Positions 51,005 through 61,929 are shown, counted from the stretch's first letter. The stretch is 64,000 nucleotides of DNA from Muribaculaceae bacterium (GCA_022510405.1 JAFLTP010000011.1:1-64000), one strand, 5' to 3'. Program-made: numbers and translations. The notes: generated from the sequence alone by a model not told the origin.

Positions 51005-52195
51005 TTATTTTGAAAGAGCTTCCGCTACTTTGTCAGCTATTAATAGAGCCGTTTCAAAATCTGTTTTATCAGGTGCCTGGCGCATATCCATTGTAGCGAC
51101 CGGTTCTATCTTCAACCTATCAAAACATTCTTTCATCTTATTGCATGCTGCTGAGGCCCAAGTATAAGAACCAAATGTTGCTATAACCTTATTTTTTATT
51201 TCCCTCACTTCCATAGCAGTCATAAATTCTTCAACTGGTGGAAACATATGGCCGTTATAAGTTGCACTACCCACAATCAAACCCTTATATCTTACTGCAT
51301 CGGAAATCATTAAACTTAAATCACTCTTTCCGGCGTTATGGATCTTGATATTTCTAATACCCTTTTCAGTGAGACGATTAGCAATTATTTCGGCTATATT
51401 TCCGGTATTGCCGTACATAGACCCATAAATGATAGTTACACCGTCTTCACCTTCATAAAGGCTTAATCTATTGTAAATATCAATTACTTCTTTTATCCTA
51501 TCATGCCAAACCGGACCATGAGTACTGCAAATATACTTTATATCAGTAGTAGCAAGCTTTTTTAGTGCCATTTGCACAGGTTTTCCATATTTTGCCACAA
51601 TATTGGCATAATATCGATACATTTCAGGGAAATACCAGTCTGTATCCATCTCCGTATCAATTACACCCCCATTTAAAGCTCCATAACATCCAAAAGCATC
51701 CCCTGAAAATAAAACACCTTCTTCTTCCACGAGGGTCATCATGGTTTCAGGCCAATGCACCAAAGGAGTCATTAAAAATTTCAAAGTAAGATTACCTAAA
51801 GATATTGTGGAATTTTCTTTTACTTCGATGCATTGATCTTCTGTTATACCATAAAATCCCTTTAACATTCCAATAGTGATTTTATTCCCTATTATTTTCA
51901 TACCCGGAAAAGTATCTAAAAGATCAGGGATAGTACCTGAATGGTCCGGTTCCATATGATTAACAATCAAATAATCGGGAACTCTTCCTTGAATTTCACT
52001 GTCTACATTATGCAAGAGGTTATGCAAGAAAGATTTTTCTACTCCATCAACAAGTGCTAATTTTTCATTCCCTTTCACAAGATATGAATTATAACTGATG
52101 CCATAGGGTAATGACCATAAATTTTCAAATCTATTTGTGGTTCTGTCATTAAGTCCTACATAAAACACTGAAGGAGTTATTTTATGAATATTCAT
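51005..52195 (-). CDS. FprA-family A-type flavoprotein (flavodiiron protein)
   Basis: 396 residues. The N-terminal metallo-beta-lactamase-like domain has the di-iron ligands in NHMEPDHSGT, TPLVHWPETM and SGDAFGCYG with the later CSTHGPVWH. The C-terminal flavodoxin domain has IYGSMYGNTGNIAEII and SATYNGHMFPPVEEF. Flavodiiron proteins reduce O2 to water or NO to N2O and protect anaerobes. The gene is monocistronic; a TAAATTTG lies on the minus strand about 50 bases upstream. Confidence 0.93.
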   Translation of the reverse strand: MNIHKITPSVFYVGLNDRTTNRFENLWSLPYGISYNSYLVKGNEKLALVDGVEKSFLHNLLHNVDSEIQGRVPDYLIVNHMEPDHSGTIPDLLDTFPGMKIIGNKITIGMLKGFYGITEDQCIEVKENSTISLGNLTLKFLMTPLVHWPETMMTLVEEEGVLFSGDAFGCYGALNGGVIDTEMDTDWYFPEMYRYYANIVAKYGKPVQMALKKLATTDIKYICSTHGPVWHDRIKEVIDIYNRLSLYEGEDGVTIIYGSMYGNTGNIAEIIANRLTEKGIRNIKIHNAGKSDLSLMISDAVRYKGLIVGSATYNGHMFPPVEEFMTAMEVREIKNKVIATFGSYTWASAACNKMKECFDRLKIEPVATMDMRQAPDKTDFETALLIADKVAEALSK

Positions 52196-52274
52196 CTCAG
52201 TAAAAGCTTCAAGAATTAATAACCTTATTTGCTGTATGTTTTTGCAAATTTAGTGAATTTTAAGCGAAAAGACT

Positions 52275-52282
52275 TATATTTG
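52275..52282 (+). promoter_or_regulatory. -7 box of the GT2 gene
   Basis: TATATTTG ends 11 bases before the ATG at 52294; the leader would be at most a few bases long. Confidence 0.5.
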
Positions 52283-52293
52283 CAATTGAGAAT

Positions 52294-53247
52294 ATGCAAG
52301 AGGAAATAATAAGTGTGATAGTTCCGGTTTATAATGTGGAAATGTATCTTTCTGCATGCCTTGATAGTATCCTCACTCAAAGCTATAGAAATCTGGAAGT
52401 TATAATTATCAATGACGGGTCAACAGATTTTTCTTTAAAAATAGCTGAGAAATATTCGGAATCTGATGACCGAGTGATTGTTTATTCGTATGAAAACGCA
52501 GGATTATCCGAGGCGAGAAACCGAGGATTATCTGTTGCAACCGGCAAGTATGTTACTTTTGTAGATTCAGACGATCTTTTGTTACAAGATTCCATAAAAG
52601 TGATGTACGATGAATTAAAAAAGTACCAAGCTGATATAGTAGAAGGGAAAATAATAAGGGGAAAGATAATAGACCATAATATTAAAACCAATAAAATTAA
52701 ATCAGAAATATTTACAGTAGAGGAGGCTATTTCCAACGTTCTGTATCAAAAAAAATTGTTACCTTCTGCATGTGGTAAATTATATAGAAAAGAGCTTTTT
52801 GATTCCTTTAATTTCGAAAAAGGTATCCTCTATGAGGATCTTAATATTTTCTATAAGATATTAAGCAAATGTTCGAAAATCGTATGGCTCGATTATACTG
52901 TATATTTTTATAGAGATACGGAAGGCAGCATTGTGAATACTTGGAAATCTCAAAGACTTGACGTGTTAAAGGTAACAGAAAACCTTGAAAATTATATATC
53001 GGAAGTCTACCCTGGTTTGTTACCGGCTGCTAAAGACAGAAGATTAAGTGCCAACTTCAACATGTTCGCCTTATGCTCTATTAACGGAGACCATCAAAAT
53101 GCAAAGAAATGCTGGGAACATATAAAGAAAAACCGAAATCAATCACTGTTTAATTCCAAGGTAAGATTTAAAAACAAGGCAGGAATACTTCTCTCCTATT
53201 TCGGGAAAAACATTTTCAGCATTACAGCCCGAAGGTTTTATTCATAA
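52294..53247 (+). CDS. Glycosyltransferase family 2 protein
   Basis: 317 residues of GT-A fold: ISVIVPVYNVEMYLSACLDSILTQSYRNLEVIIINDGSTD, then AGLSEARNRGLSVATGKYVTFVDSDD with the metal-binding D-x-D. LPSACGKLYRKELF and LYEDLNIFYKIL give the catalytic base region (E-D). The last 60 residues are helical. It probably adds a sugar to a surface polysaccharide or glycolipid; donor and acceptor are unknown. It diverges from the FprA gene. Confidence 0.9.
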   Translation: MQEEIISVIVPVYNVEMYLSACLDSILTQSYRNLEVIIINDGSTDFSLKIAEKYSESDDRVIVYSYENAGLSEARNRGLSVATGKYVTFVDSDDLLLQDSIKVMYDELKKYQADIVEGKIIRGKIIDHNIKTNKIKSEIFTVEEAISNVLYQKKLLPSACGKLYRKELFDSFNFEKGILYEDLNIFYKILSKCSKIVWLDYTVYFYRDTEGSIVNTWKSQRLDVLKVTENLENYISEVYPGLLPAAKDRRLSANFNMFALCSINGDHQNAKKCWEHIKKNRNQSLFNSKVRFKNKAGILLSYFGKNIFSITARRFYS

Positions 53248-53484
53248 CGGATATATATCTTAGACACTTATTTGTTTTTGTGCCATTCTGTCAGTCAACA
53301 AAGACTTTTGTGCACAAATATAGGGCAAAAATTTCCTGCATCCTACCTTTCCAGAATACAAAATATAACTAATCATACATATTCCCCATTAGCCAAATCA
53401 ATATATTCTAATCTTTGAGTGTTATTCATTGATAATTTGTTCTATAATATAACGAATTTAGTTTTCCATTATTTGAAGAATAAT

Positions 53485-53492
53485 TAACTTTG
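53485..53492 (+). promoter_or_regulatory. -7 box of the GT14-like gene
   Basis: TAACTTTG ends 7 bases before the ATG at 53500, so transcription would start almost at the start codon. No upstream alternative start codon fits the family. Confidence 0.5.
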
Positions 53493-53499
53493 TAGGCCA

Positions 53500-54441
53500 A
53501 TGGACAAATCAATAACATCCTCCAAACATGCCTATTGTATAATAGCCCATCAAGACTCCTATTGTCTTGAATCTTTGATATGTCTTTTAGATGATGAAAA
53601 AAATGACATCTTTTTATTAATTGATAAAAAAGCAGATAAGAACCTGACATTAAATCTACGCACTAAACGAGGGGGTCTGAATATTATTCCGGACGAAGAA
53701 AGGATTGATATCCGTTGGGGTGGTTTGTCACAAGTCAAGGCAGAATTGATACTTTTCAAGGCGGCGGTTTCAAATTTTCATTATTCATATATTCATCTTA
53801 TATCCGGAGCCGATCTTCCATTGAAAACTCAAGAGGAAATTCATGATTCTTTTGAAAAACTACCGGGAAATAGTAATGTCTTGGCATTTTCAGAGGGAGA
53901 ACATATAAGGAAAAACGTAGAATTCAAAACCAGGTACTATCATCCTTACTTAGAATTCCAAAGATTTAGACATGATGGGCAGGTGGCACATTTAATCCAA
54001 GATTTTACTGCCAAATTTTCCAGAAAAGTGAGTGTCTGTTTACAAAAAGCAATTGGTTATAAAAGAAATTGGAAAGACTTAGAATTGAAAAAGGGATCTC
54101 AGTGGGTATCTATATCAAGTGAATTTGCAAGTTTTTTAGTAGAAAATGAAAAATATATTCTTAAAAGGTTTAAGGGTGTGATATGTCCGGATGAGATATT
54201 CCTACATACAATGCTTTATAATTCTAAATTTAAAGACACCATTATAGATGTATCCCAAAAAGAGATAGCTACGATCAGAAAAATAGATTGGGAAAGAGGA
54301 AATCCCTATACTTGGAGAGAAAAAGATTTTGAAGAACTTATAAATAGCGATGCCCTATTTGCACGGAAATTTTCATCAAAAGAAGATAAAGAGATAATTG
54401 ATAAAATAAAATCATTTTTAACTATAATCCCTAATCCTTAA
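53500..54441 (+). CDS. Beta-1,6-N-acetylglucosaminyltransferase-like protein (Core-2/I-branching, GT14)
   Basis: 313 residues. It opens HAYCIIAHQDSYCLESLICLLDDEKNDIFLLIDKKAD, as in bacterial members of the Core-2/I-branching family. It continues SYIHLISGADLPLKTQEEI, FSEGEHIRKNVEFKTRYYHPYL, KGSQWVSISSEFASFLVEN and CPDEIFLHTML with the likely catalytic Glu. It probably transfers a sugar to a surface glycan. The gene is convergent with the GT2 gene at 54438, overlapping it by four bases. Confidence 0.87.
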   Translation: MDKSITSSKHAYCIIAHQDSYCLESLICLLDDEKNDIFLLIDKKADKNLTLNLRTKRGGLNIIPDEERIDIRWGGLSQVKAELILFKAAVSNFHYSYIHLISGADLPLKTQEEIHDSFEKLPGNSNVLAFSEGEHIRKNVEFKTRYYHPYLEFQRFRHDGQVAHLIQDFTAKFSRKVSVCLQKAIGYKRNWKDLELKKGSQWVSISSEFASFLVENEKYILKRFKGVICPDEIFLHTMLYNSKFKDTIIDVSQKEIATIRKIDWERGNPYTWREKDFEELINSDALFARKFSSKEDKEIIDKIKSFLTIIPNP

Positions 54442-55244
54442 TTTTTTATATTTGAAATTAATTCTTTGTTATAAATGTGTCTTTTTTTATCAAAAAACCA
54501 ACCCCATTTGTTAAAATATTTGATCATGTTGGAAAAATGAATCCAAAACATTTTTAAACTTTTGCGAGAAGCCTGTTGATGCTCGTGGATAATTGAAACT
54601 TCAGGCAAATAGAGGGTTTTCCACTTCTCATGTATTCTTCTTGTTATATCGATATCTTCAGGATACATAAAAAACCTTTCATCAAAAAGTCCACATTCTT
54701 TTAGAGCATCCATTCTATAAAACATAAATGAACCTAAAAGATAAGGACAATTCAAAATAGAGTTATGGTCAAAATCCTTAAGAAGATATTTTCTCATTCT
54801 TTTTTCCGCAATTTTTCCTGGTAAAAATCTTTTGAAAAAAAGGTCCAAAGGATTGGGCAACATTCTACAGGTGTATTGAAGATTCCCATTCGGATAATAA
54901 GTTTTAGGAGATATCAAACCTACTTCATGATTTTTATCCATGTAATTTACTAAAGATTCTATAATGTTGTTTTCCCACCAAACATCCGCATTCATTACTA
55001 AATGATATTTGGCACCATTTTTATAGGATTCCTTAATAGCAACATTATGTCCTGCTCCGAATCCGTTATTAATAACCTTTAAATATTTTACCTTAAGAAA
55101 GTTCTTGGCAACGTCTTTTAATCTATCATCCGGGCTATTATCTATAACATAGATTATATCTACACTTGATTTTTCAAGACATTCTAAAGCAACTGTCAAT
55201 TGCTGAATTGGTGTCTTATGTACTACTATAGATGCACTATTCAT
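54438..55244 (-). CDS. Glycosyltransferase family 2 protein (rhamnosyltransferase-like)
   Basis: 268 residues from ATG at 55242-55244. A longer frame to 55301 would be read through the terminator hairpin and start with an unrelated hydrophobic leader, so I reject it. Motifs: VALECLEKSSVDIIYVIDNSPDD, NNGFGAGHNVAIKESYKNGAKYHLVMNADVWW (the D-x-x position of the DXD), and GSFMFYRMDALKECGLFDERFFMYPEDIDITRRIHEK with the ED catalytic pair. It resembles WbbL-type rhamnosyltransferases of O-antigen loci. Acceptor unknown. Confidence 0.87.
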   Translation of the reverse strand: MNSASIVVHKTPIQQLTVALECLEKSSVDIIYVIDNSPDDRLKDVAKNFLKVKYLKVINNGFGAGHNVAIKESYKNGAKYHLVMNADVWWENNIIESLVNYMDKNHEVGLISPKTYYPNGNLQYTCRMLPNPLDLFFKRFLPGKIAEKRMRKYLLKDFDHNSILNCPYLLGSFMFYRMDALKECGLFDERFFMYPEDIDITRRIHEKWKTLYLPEVSIIHEHQQASRKSLKMFWIHFSNMIKYFNKWGWFFDKKRHIYNKELISNIKN

Positions 55245-55269
55245 ATGATCAAACAAATGCAAATATAAT

Positions 55270-55307
55270 AAAAAAAGTGCCGGCATAAATCCTGCCGGCA
55301 CATTTTT
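55270..55307. terminator. Perfect-stem bidirectional terminator after mutB
   Basis: GTGCCGGCA-TAAATCC-TGCCGGCAC (55277-55301), A6 on the left and ATTTTTATT on the right. Its main role is to end the mutA-mutB transcript on the minus strand (T6 after the stem). Confidence 0.93.
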
Positions 55308-55323
55308 ATTGAAAGAATTTCAA

Positions 55324-57474
55324 TTAGTTTTGAGCACGTTGTTCATTAAGAAGACGAATCATTTCAAGGGCTGATTTGGAAACTCTTGTACCCGGACCGA
55401 ATATAGCGTCAACACCGGCTTTGTAAAGGAAATCATAATCCTGTGCCGGAATAACACCACCTGCTGTTACAAGAATATCAGGGCGACCAAGTTTCTTTAG
55501 TTCTTCTATCACTTGAGGGATAAGAGTCTTATGACCGGCTGCAAGTGAAGAAACGCCAAGAATATGCACGTCGTTTTCTACGGCCTGACGGGCAGCTTCT
55601 GCAGGAGTCTGGAACAATGGTCCCATATCAACGTCATAACCACAGTCAGCATATCCTGTAGCAACAACTTTGGCACCACGATCGTGACCATCCTGTCCCA
55701 TCTTAGCGATCATGATACGCGGTTGACGGCCTTCACGGGCTGCAAAGTCAGCCACAGCCTTACGGGCTTCCTCAAATTCAGGATCACCCTTTTCTTCATT
55801 ACTATACACGCCTGAAATTGTTTTGATAACTGCTTTATATCTTCCAACTACCGCCTCACAAGCATCTGAGATTTCACCAAGAGTGGCTCTCACTCCGGCC
55901 GCTTTAACCGCGAGATCAAGAAGGTTACCCTTGGATGGATCTTTAACGGCTTCTGTGATTGCTTCGAGTGCTTTCTTAACTGCTTCCTCATCTCGTTTAC
56001 CTTTAAGATCCTCAAGACGTGCACATTGTTCCTTACGTACCTCTGTATTGTCAACCTCAAGGATATCGATAGGATCTTCATGATCAAGACGATATTTGTT
56101 GATACCCACGATGGTCTGCTTACCGGAGTCAATACGTGCTTGAGTACGTGCAGCTGCCTCCTCTATCTTAAGTTTGGGAAGACCGGTTTCAATGGCTTTG
56201 GCCATACCACCGAGTTTCTCTATTTCCTGGATATGATCCCATGCCTTACGTGCCAATTCATCTGTGAGAGCTTCAACATAATAAGAACCACCCCATGGGT
56301 CAATTTCTTTAGTCACATAGGTTTCCTCCTGTATATATATCTGAGTGTTACGTGCGATACGTGCAGAGAAATCTGTTGGTAAAGCAATAGCCTCGTCGAG
56401 TGCGTTTGTATGCAAAGACTGAGTGTGACCTAAAACAGCGCCCATAGCTTCAACACAAGTACGGCCAACATTGTTGAAGGGATCCTGTTCAGTCAGCGAC
56501 CAACCGGAAGTCTGGCTATGGGTACGAAGTGCAAGTGATTTCGGATTCTTTGGATTGAATTGTTTTACAATCTTTGCCCATAGCATACGGGCTGCTCTCA
56601 ATTTTGCGATCTCCATGAAATAATTCATGGAAATACCCCAGAAGAAAGAAAGACGCGGAGCGAAAGTATCGATATCCATACCGGCATTTACCCCGGCACG
56701 CAAATATTCGAGACCGTCGGCCAATGTGTACGCAAGTTCAATATCAGCAGTTGCACCGGCTTCCTGCATGTGATAACCGGAAATTGAAATAGAGTTGAAC
56801 TTTGGCATATTTTTCGCTGTATATTCGAAGATATCAGCGATTATCTTCATAGAGAATGCAGGCGGATAGATATAAGTGTTACGCACCATGAATTCCTTAA
56901 GGATGTCATTCTGGATTGTACCGGCCATCTCGTCAAGTTTGGCACCCTGTTCAAGTCCCGCATTGATATAGAAAGCAAGCACCGGAAGAACTGCGCCATT
57001 CATTGTCATAGACACAGACATCTTATTCAATGGTATACCATCGAACAATACCTTCATATCTTCGAGAGAACAGATTGATACACCTGCTTTTCCAACATCT
57101 CCAACAACACGTTCATGATCTGCGTCATATCCGCGGTGAGTAGGAAGGTCGAATGCTACAGAAAGACCTTTCTGACCGGATGCAAGGTTTCTACGATAGA
57201 ATGCGTTTGACTCTGCAGCTGTGGAGAAACCCGCATATTGACGGATTGTCCATGGGCGCAAAGGATACATCGCACTATAAGGACCACGAAGGAAGGGAGG
57301 AATACCTGAAACGAAGTCAAGGTGTTCCATATCCTTAAGATCCTCTTCTGTGTAAACCGGTTTTACAGGTATCAATTCAGCTGTTACCCAATCCGATTCA
57401 TTATTCATTTTTGGAGCCGGGCCTTTTTTTGCCACAACTGCCTGGAGATCTATATCTTTGAAATTTGGTTTCAT
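55324..57474 (-). CDS. mutB: Methylmalonyl-CoA mutase large subunit
   Basis: 716 residues. The N-terminal TIM barrel ([74 protein letters not shown]) is followed by the B12-binding domain (about 585-716) with the adenosylcobalamin-ligating D-G-H-D-R-G in [16 protein letters not shown]. Together with the small subunit it interconverts succinyl-CoA and methylmalonyl-CoA, the route by which Bacteroidales make propionate. The ATG follows the mutA stop by one base. Confidence 0.97.
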   Translation of the reverse strand: MKPNFKDIDLQAVVAKKGPAPKMNNESDWVTAELIPVKPVYTEEDLKDMEHLDFVSGIPPFLRGPYSAMYPLRPWTIRQYAGFSTAAESNAFYRRNLASGQKGLSVAFDLPTHRGYDADHERVVGDVGKAGVSICSLEDMKVLFDGIPLNKMSVSMTMNGAVLPVLAFYINAGLEQGAKLDEMAGTIQNDILKEFMVRNTYIYPPAFSMKIIADIFEYTAKNMPKFNSISISGYHMQEAGATADIELAYTLADGLEYLRAGVNAGMDIDTFAPRLSFFWGISMNYFMEIAKLRAARMLWAKIVKQFNPKNPKSLALRTHSQTSGWSLTEQDPFNNVGRTCVEAMGAVLGHTQSLHTNALDEAIALPTDFSARIARNTQIYIQEETYVTKEIDPWGGSYYVEALTDELARKAWDHIQEIEKLGGMAKAIETGLPKLKIEEAAARTQARIDSGKQTIVGINKYRLDHEDPIDILEVDNTEVRKEQCARLEDLKGKRDEEAVKKALEAITEAVKDPSKGNLLDLAVKAAGVRATLGEISDACEAVVGRYKAVIKTISGVYSNEEKGDPEFEEARKAVADFAAREGRQPRIMIAKMGQDGHDRGAKVVATGYADCGYDVDMGPLFQTPAEAARQAVENDVHILGVSSLAAGHKTLIPQVIEELKKLGRPDILVTAGGVIPAQDYDFLYKAGVDAIFGPGTRVSKSALEMIRLLNEQRAQN

Positions 57475-57475
57475 A

Positions 57476-59329
57476 TCACTTTAGGAGTTTGGCATTAAAC
57501 TTAATAAGAGTGTCAAGAACATTTACTCTTACATGGATGAATTCTTCAATACCTTGAGCCTTCAACTCTTCCATACAAGCAGGGGCACCTGCAACTACAA
57601 ACATGGCTCTGCCATTGAGTTCCTTGAAAGCCTCCGGTGCAAATTCCGCATACTCGTCATCACTTGAACAAAGAACAACAACATCTGCACCTTTTTCTAC
57701 TGCTGCATCCACACCTTCTTTCACAGTGTTGAAACCTATATTGTCTATGATTTCATAGCCTGCACAACCAAAGAAATTGGCCGAGAATTGAGCTCGGGCA
57801 AGACGCATGGCAAGATTACCGATTGTAAGCATAAATACTTTCGGACGTTTTCCACTTCTTTCTGTATCAAGACGAAGTTGTTCGAATTGACTTGCCGCTC
57901 TGTCATAGTTCAAATAATCCACAGAATTATCTGCCACTTCCATTGAACAACCGCATTTAGTCGGTCCTAATGGAATTTCTATTTTGTCGAGAGCTTTCTC
58001 GTTGAAGTTAGGATATTGATTTGTGCCAAGAAGAATTTCTTTACGACGAGCAACTTCGTTGTGACGCTTAACTCCAGACTCATTTACGTCTTTCTGAATC
58101 TCGCCTTTTTTCAACATTTCAAGGAATCCTCCTTTTTCTTCTACTGAAACGAATAGTTTCCAAGCCACTTCAGCGATAGAAGTAGTGAGAACCTCCACAT
58201 AGTAAGAACCACCGGCAGGGTCTGCCACTTTGTTAAGATGACTTTCATCACGAAGAAGAAGCTGCTGGTTCTTTGCAATTCTCTTTGAAAATTCATCCGG
58301 AGCCTTATAGGTAAGATCGAACGGTAAAGTTTCAATGGAATCCACACCTGCGATTGCAGCGCTCATGGTTTCTGTCATGCTGCGAAGAAGATTCACGTGA
58401 GCATCATAAATGGTCATATTGTAGAAACTTGTAGTGGCATGTACGTGCATTTTGCAACAATCATCTTCAGCACCATAAGCCTTCACAACTTCTGCCCATA
58501 GCATTCTTGCAGCCCTGAATTTGGCTATTTCCATGAAATAATTGGAAGAAATACCCATATTGAATTTTATTCTTCCGGCAACTTCACAAGGAGATAGTCC
58601 TGCGTCAGTAAGCATAGTCATCCATTGAGCACCCCAAGCAAGAGCATAGCCAAGTTCTTGTCCGATATAAGCACCGGCTGCATTAAGCATTACGCTATCT
58701 ACAGAGAAACATTTTAGATTGTCAATTTCTTTTACAACATTGTAAAGTTTCAAACCTTCCTCCTTTATATCACGCGGGAACTCCATTCCGTGATTGAGAA
58801 GTCGTTTGAATGGATTGTAGTTGATAGATCCTTTGAATGTTTTTTCTACACCCTTTGCTTTCAAGAATTCCACAAACACTTTCGCTACTTCGAGAGTGTG
58901 GCCCATGCAAGCGGTGATATTAACCTCGATGTCTTTAAGGTCTATATCTTTTAATAAGGTTTCGAAATATTCTATAGAAACTTCATTTGCAACCTTGATT
59001 CCAAGAGAATTTACTCCACGATCAATGGCAAGGAGCGCTTCTTTGTTGATTTCTTCAGGAGAATTACCGGAAATCTGCTGACGAACCAGCCAATTGTTAT
59101 CTTCTTTAGTGCCTCTCACAAAGGGAAATTGACCGGGAAGAGTCCCCATATGAGGAATATCTTTTAGATCTTCACGGCGATAGAAAGGCTTTACATTGAA
59201 TCCCTCATTTGTACGCCAAACAAGTTTTTTTTCAAAATCGGCGCCTTTGAGGTCGACAGTGATTTTCTCAATCCAATCATGCGTGGATGTGGGAGAAAAC
59301 ATGTCAAACAGTTTTTCTTTAGTGGCCAT
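57476..59329 (-). CDS. mutA: Methylmalonyl-CoA mutase small subunit
   Basis: 617 residues, homologous to the large subunit but without the D-x-H-x-x-G cobalamin ligand; the equivalent stretch reads [50 protein letters not shown] and [21 protein letters not shown] are the shared barrel parts. It is structural rather than catalytic in the heterodimer. It is first in the operon, with a likely TAATTTTG -7 box about 60 bases upstream (read on the minus strand). Confidence 0.96.
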   Translation of the reverse strand: MATKEKLFDMFSPTSTHDWIEKITVDLKGADFEKKLVWRTNEGFNVKPFYRREDLKDIPHMGTLPGQFPFVRGTKEDNNWLVRQQISGNSPEEINKEALLAIDRGVNSLGIKVANEVSIEYFETLLKDIDLKDIEVNITACMGHTLEVAKVFVEFLKAKGVEKTFKGSINYNPFKRLLNHGMEFPRDIKEEGLKLYNVVKEIDNLKCFSVDSVMLNAAGAYIGQELGYALAWGAQWMTMLTDAGLSPCEVAGRIKFNMGISSNYFMEIAKFRAARMLWAEVVKAYGAEDDCCKMHVHATTSFYNMTIYDAHVNLLRSMTETMSAAIAGVDSIETLPFDLTYKAPDEFSKRIAKNQQLLLRDESHLNKVADPAGGSYYVEVLTTSIAEVAWKLFVSVEEKGGFLEMLKKGEIQKDVNESGVKRHNEVARRKEILLGTNQYPNFNEKALDKIEIPLGPTKCGCSMEVADNSVDYLNYDRAASQFEQLRLDTERSGKRPKVFMLTIGNLAMRLARAQFSANFFGCAGYEIIDNIGFNTVKEGVDAAVEKGADVVVLCSSDDEYAEFAPEAFKELNGRAMFVVAGAPACMEELKAQGIEEFIHVRVNVLDTLIKFNAKLLK

Positions 59330-59442
59330 ATTTAAGAATTTGACATTAGTTATTCTTGGTGTTTTTCATAGATACGGAGTATCAAGCAAAATTAAGGATT
59401 AACTTTTATATGGTAAAATTTTTGTATCGAAATTCAGTGAAA

Positions 59443-61068
59443 TTACGATTCAGAATTATGAATAAGTTCCAGAAGCTCTGAAATGGCATTTTCTGAAGGG
59501 ATATTTTTCTTAATAAGTTCCTTTCCTTTATAAAGACTTACCTTTCCTGGTCCAGCTCCCACATAACCATAATCAGCATCAGCCATTTCACCTGGACCAT
59601 TAACGATACAACCCATTACCCCTATTTTAAGACCCTTCATTTCTTTTGTGGCTTCTTTGACCTCCTTCAAAGTTTTCTGTAGATCGAATAAGGTCCTTCC
59701 ACAACTTGGGCAAGCGATATATTCGGTTTTGGAAATCCTGAGACGGGAAGCCTGTAGAATCCCGAGAGATAAAGAATTCAGTTCATCCTGAATAAATGCC
59801 GGAGCCACGATCCATATACCGTTACCATAACCCCATAATAGGAGAGGTCCTAAATCAGCAGAAGCTTTTATACGTAAATCCTCTATATCCTTATCAGTAT
59901 ATTTGACTTTTAATATTATGGGATTTTTAGCTCCCGAAGCTACAAATCTCTCAATCCACGAAGCCATGGCACCGGGAACATTGGAATTAGACGTTTCCAA
60001 CACAATTGGCAATTCATCATTAAATTCAGGAATACCGTTTTCAGTATCCACATAATGCCAATTTGATGGCACCTCTTTTATATCCAAACCTATCACAAGA
60101 GGATAACTAACATTTTCGTGTTGAGGAATTTTTGCTGCGCCGACACGTGTTTTCAGGCCTAATTCACTTTTCGGTTCAGGAATTAACTTATGTCCCTCTC
60201 TCGAAATAATATAATCTCTAAGTTTACAAGCCACAGGTATCTCATTTTCAGGATTTTCAGTTAAAGAAACCCGAACGGTGTCTCCAAGCCCTTCTCCTAA
60301 TAAAGTTCCAATACCGACAGCACTCTTCACTCTTCCGTCTTCAGCATCCCCGGCCTCTGTAACTCCAAGATGCAAAGGATAATTCATGCCTTCCTCTGCC
60401 ATTTTTTTTGCAAGAAGTTCTACTGTTTGAACCATTACTCCTACATTTGATGATTTTATTGAAATCACCACATTGTTGAAGCCTTCTTCTTTACAAATTC
60501 GAAGATACTCCAATGCTGATTCCACCATACCGTCCGGTGTGTCTCCATATCGGCTCATAATACGGTCGGAAAGGGACCCATGATTCACCCCCAAACGAAT
60601 GGCAGTGTTATTGGCTTTACACTTTTGCAAAAATGGAACAAAAGTTTCTTTTATCTTTTCCAGTTCCGCTTTATATTCTTCATCTGTAAATTCAAGTTTT
60701 TTAAAAGTACGTGCCGGATCAACAAAATTCCCCGGATTAATTCTCACTTTTTCACATGTTTCCACTGCTTTAAAGGCAGCCGATGGATTAAAATGGACAT
60801 CCGCCACTATAGGTACATTACAACCGGCATCATTGAGGCCTTTTCTAATTTCACTCATATTGGACGCCTCACGGACTCCTTGGGTAGTGAGTCTAACTAA
60901 TTCTCCACCAGCTTTTGCTATTTTTAAAGCCTGATCCACACTTCCTTCAGTATCCATTGTGGATGTATTTGTCATGGATTGTATTCGAATTGGATTTTTA
61001 CCTCCTATTCCAATATTACCGACCTTTGTTTCTGAAGTGGAACGTCTCTTATAGTTATATCGATCCAT
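59443..61068 (-). CDS. ispG: (E)-4-hydroxy-3-methylbut-2-enyl-diphosphate synthase
   Basis: 541 residues. The N-terminal TIM barrel starts RRSTSETKVGNIGIGGKNPIRIQSMTNTSTMD. A middle insert of the kind found in Bacteroidetes and plant enzymes (about 280-420) precedes the [4Fe-4S] domain with CPSCGRT and GVMGCIVNGPGEMADADYGYVG. IspG performs the penultimate step of the MEP isoprenoid pathway. The protein is shorter than many Bacteroidetes homologues (usually around 600), probably because of a shorter insert. Confidence 0.95.
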   Translation of the reverse strand: MDRYNYKRRSTSETKVGNIGIGGKNPIRIQSMTNTSTMDTEGSVDQALKIAKAGGELVRLTTQGVREASNMSEIRKGLNDAGCNVPIVADVHFNPSAAFKAVETCEKVRINPGNFVDPARTFKKLEFTDEEYKAELEKIKETFVPFLQKCKANNTAIRLGVNHGSLSDRIMSRYGDTPDGMVESALEYLRICKEEGFNNVVISIKSSNVGVMVQTVELLAKKMAEEGMNYPLHLGVTEAGDAEDGRVKSAVGIGTLLGEGLGDTVRVSLTENPENEIPVACKLRDYIISREGHKLIPEPKSELGLKTRVGAAKIPQHENVSYPLVIGLDIKEVPSNWHYVDTENGIPEFNDELPIVLETSNSNVPGAMASWIERFVASGAKNPIILKVKYTDKDIEDLRIKASADLGPLLLWGYGNGIWIVAPAFIQDELNSLSLGILQASRLRISKTEYIACPSCGRTLFDLQKTLKEVKEATKEMKGLKIGVMGCIVNGPGEMADADYGYVGAGPGKVSLYKGKELIKKNIPSENAISELLELIHNSES

Positions 61069-61089
61069 ATGAATCGTGAGTTGAATGAT

Positions 61090-61899
61090 TTAATGAATAT
61101 ACATCATAAAAAAAACAGCACAGAAACCAACAGCATACCCAGCTAATACTTGCCAAACTGTATGTCTATTTAGCCAAACTCGTGCCGAACCAAGTAACCC
61201 CGCGCAACCAACTGTAATGATTAACCAAAGGAACAATTTTGGTTCAACCGCCACATCCCTTTGAAGCCGGATCAATAAGGCCACTAAACCTGCTATTGCC
61301 GCAGCATGGGCTGAGATTTTCCATTTCAAATTTATGAACAAATTTATAACGGAAGCCACCACTCCTCCACAAAAGAACATGGCAACCCACACTGGTGCTC
61401 CTCTGCTTGCAACGAACCATGCTGATGCCCCATAACATAAGGCCGTTATGATATAAGGAATTAATCTCTCTTTCTGACCATTGAGTCCTACATCCTGCAC
61501 TACACCCATTAATTTAAGCAAAAAAATCAGGAGCATAGGAGCAAAGAAGTTGATACCGGCTATCACAAACGTAACCGCTGTCTGTAATCCTGCAGGTATT
61601 ACATCCAATATAGAAAGTCGGAAAATGAATAATATCCCAAACACCGGCATAATCAAGGGTACAAAAATCCAAGACAGGAAATGGGAGAAACCATTTACTA
61701 CCTTTTCCCAAGGAAGCTCGGAATCTTTGGAAGGTTCTGACGGTTCAAGAGAATCTATAATTTTTTCTTCTATAATAACTTCCTCAACTTTAGGAGTGTC
61801 TCCGAATAATGATGTGTGAACACCATTAAGACTTTCTTTGTCTTTTTTGCCGTCAGGGTCATTCACTTCCGGATAATATGACGAAGTATCAATTGGCAT
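61090..61899 (-). CDS. PAP2-superfamily-like membrane protein
   Basis: 269 residues. An acidic N-terminal region of about 65 residues (LNGVHTSLFGDTP, VEEVIIEEKIIDSLEPSEPS) is probably cytoplasmic and disordered. Six helices follow. KERLIPYIITAL, KISAHAAAIAGL and SARVWLNRHTVWQVLAGY sit where the three PAP2 phosphatase motifs would be, but PSGH is replaced by SAHA and the last Asp by Gln. Loss of activity or a different substrate is possible. It lies 21 bp upstream of ispG, so an isoprenoid-phosphate link is attractive but unproven. Confidence 0.7.
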   Translation of the reverse strand: MPIDTSSYYPEVNDPDGKKDKESLNGVHTSLFGDTPKVEEVIIEEKIIDSLEPSEPSKDSELPWEKVVNGFSHFLSWIFVPLIMPVFGILFIFRLSILDVIPAGLQTAVTFVIAGINFFAPMLLIFLLKLMGVVQDVGLNGQKERLIPYIITALCYGASAWFVASRGAPVWVAMFFCGGVVASVINLFINLKWKISAHAAAIAGLVALLIRLQRDVAVEPKLFLWLIITVGCAGLLGSARVWLNRHTVWQVLAGYAVGFCAVFFMMYIH

Positions 61900-61929
61900 T
61901 GGCGTGTTTTGTTAATTATAAGTAGTGTT

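Noticed and set aside
55245-55301. N-terminal extension of the GT2 gene at 54438
   Set aside because: It would be encoded by the mutB terminator hairpin and lacks similarity to the family; ATG at 55242-55244 fits.
59330-59442. Leader of mutA as a cobalamin riboswitch
   Set aside because: The gap is only about 110 bp with a single small hairpin and no B12-box-like sequence.
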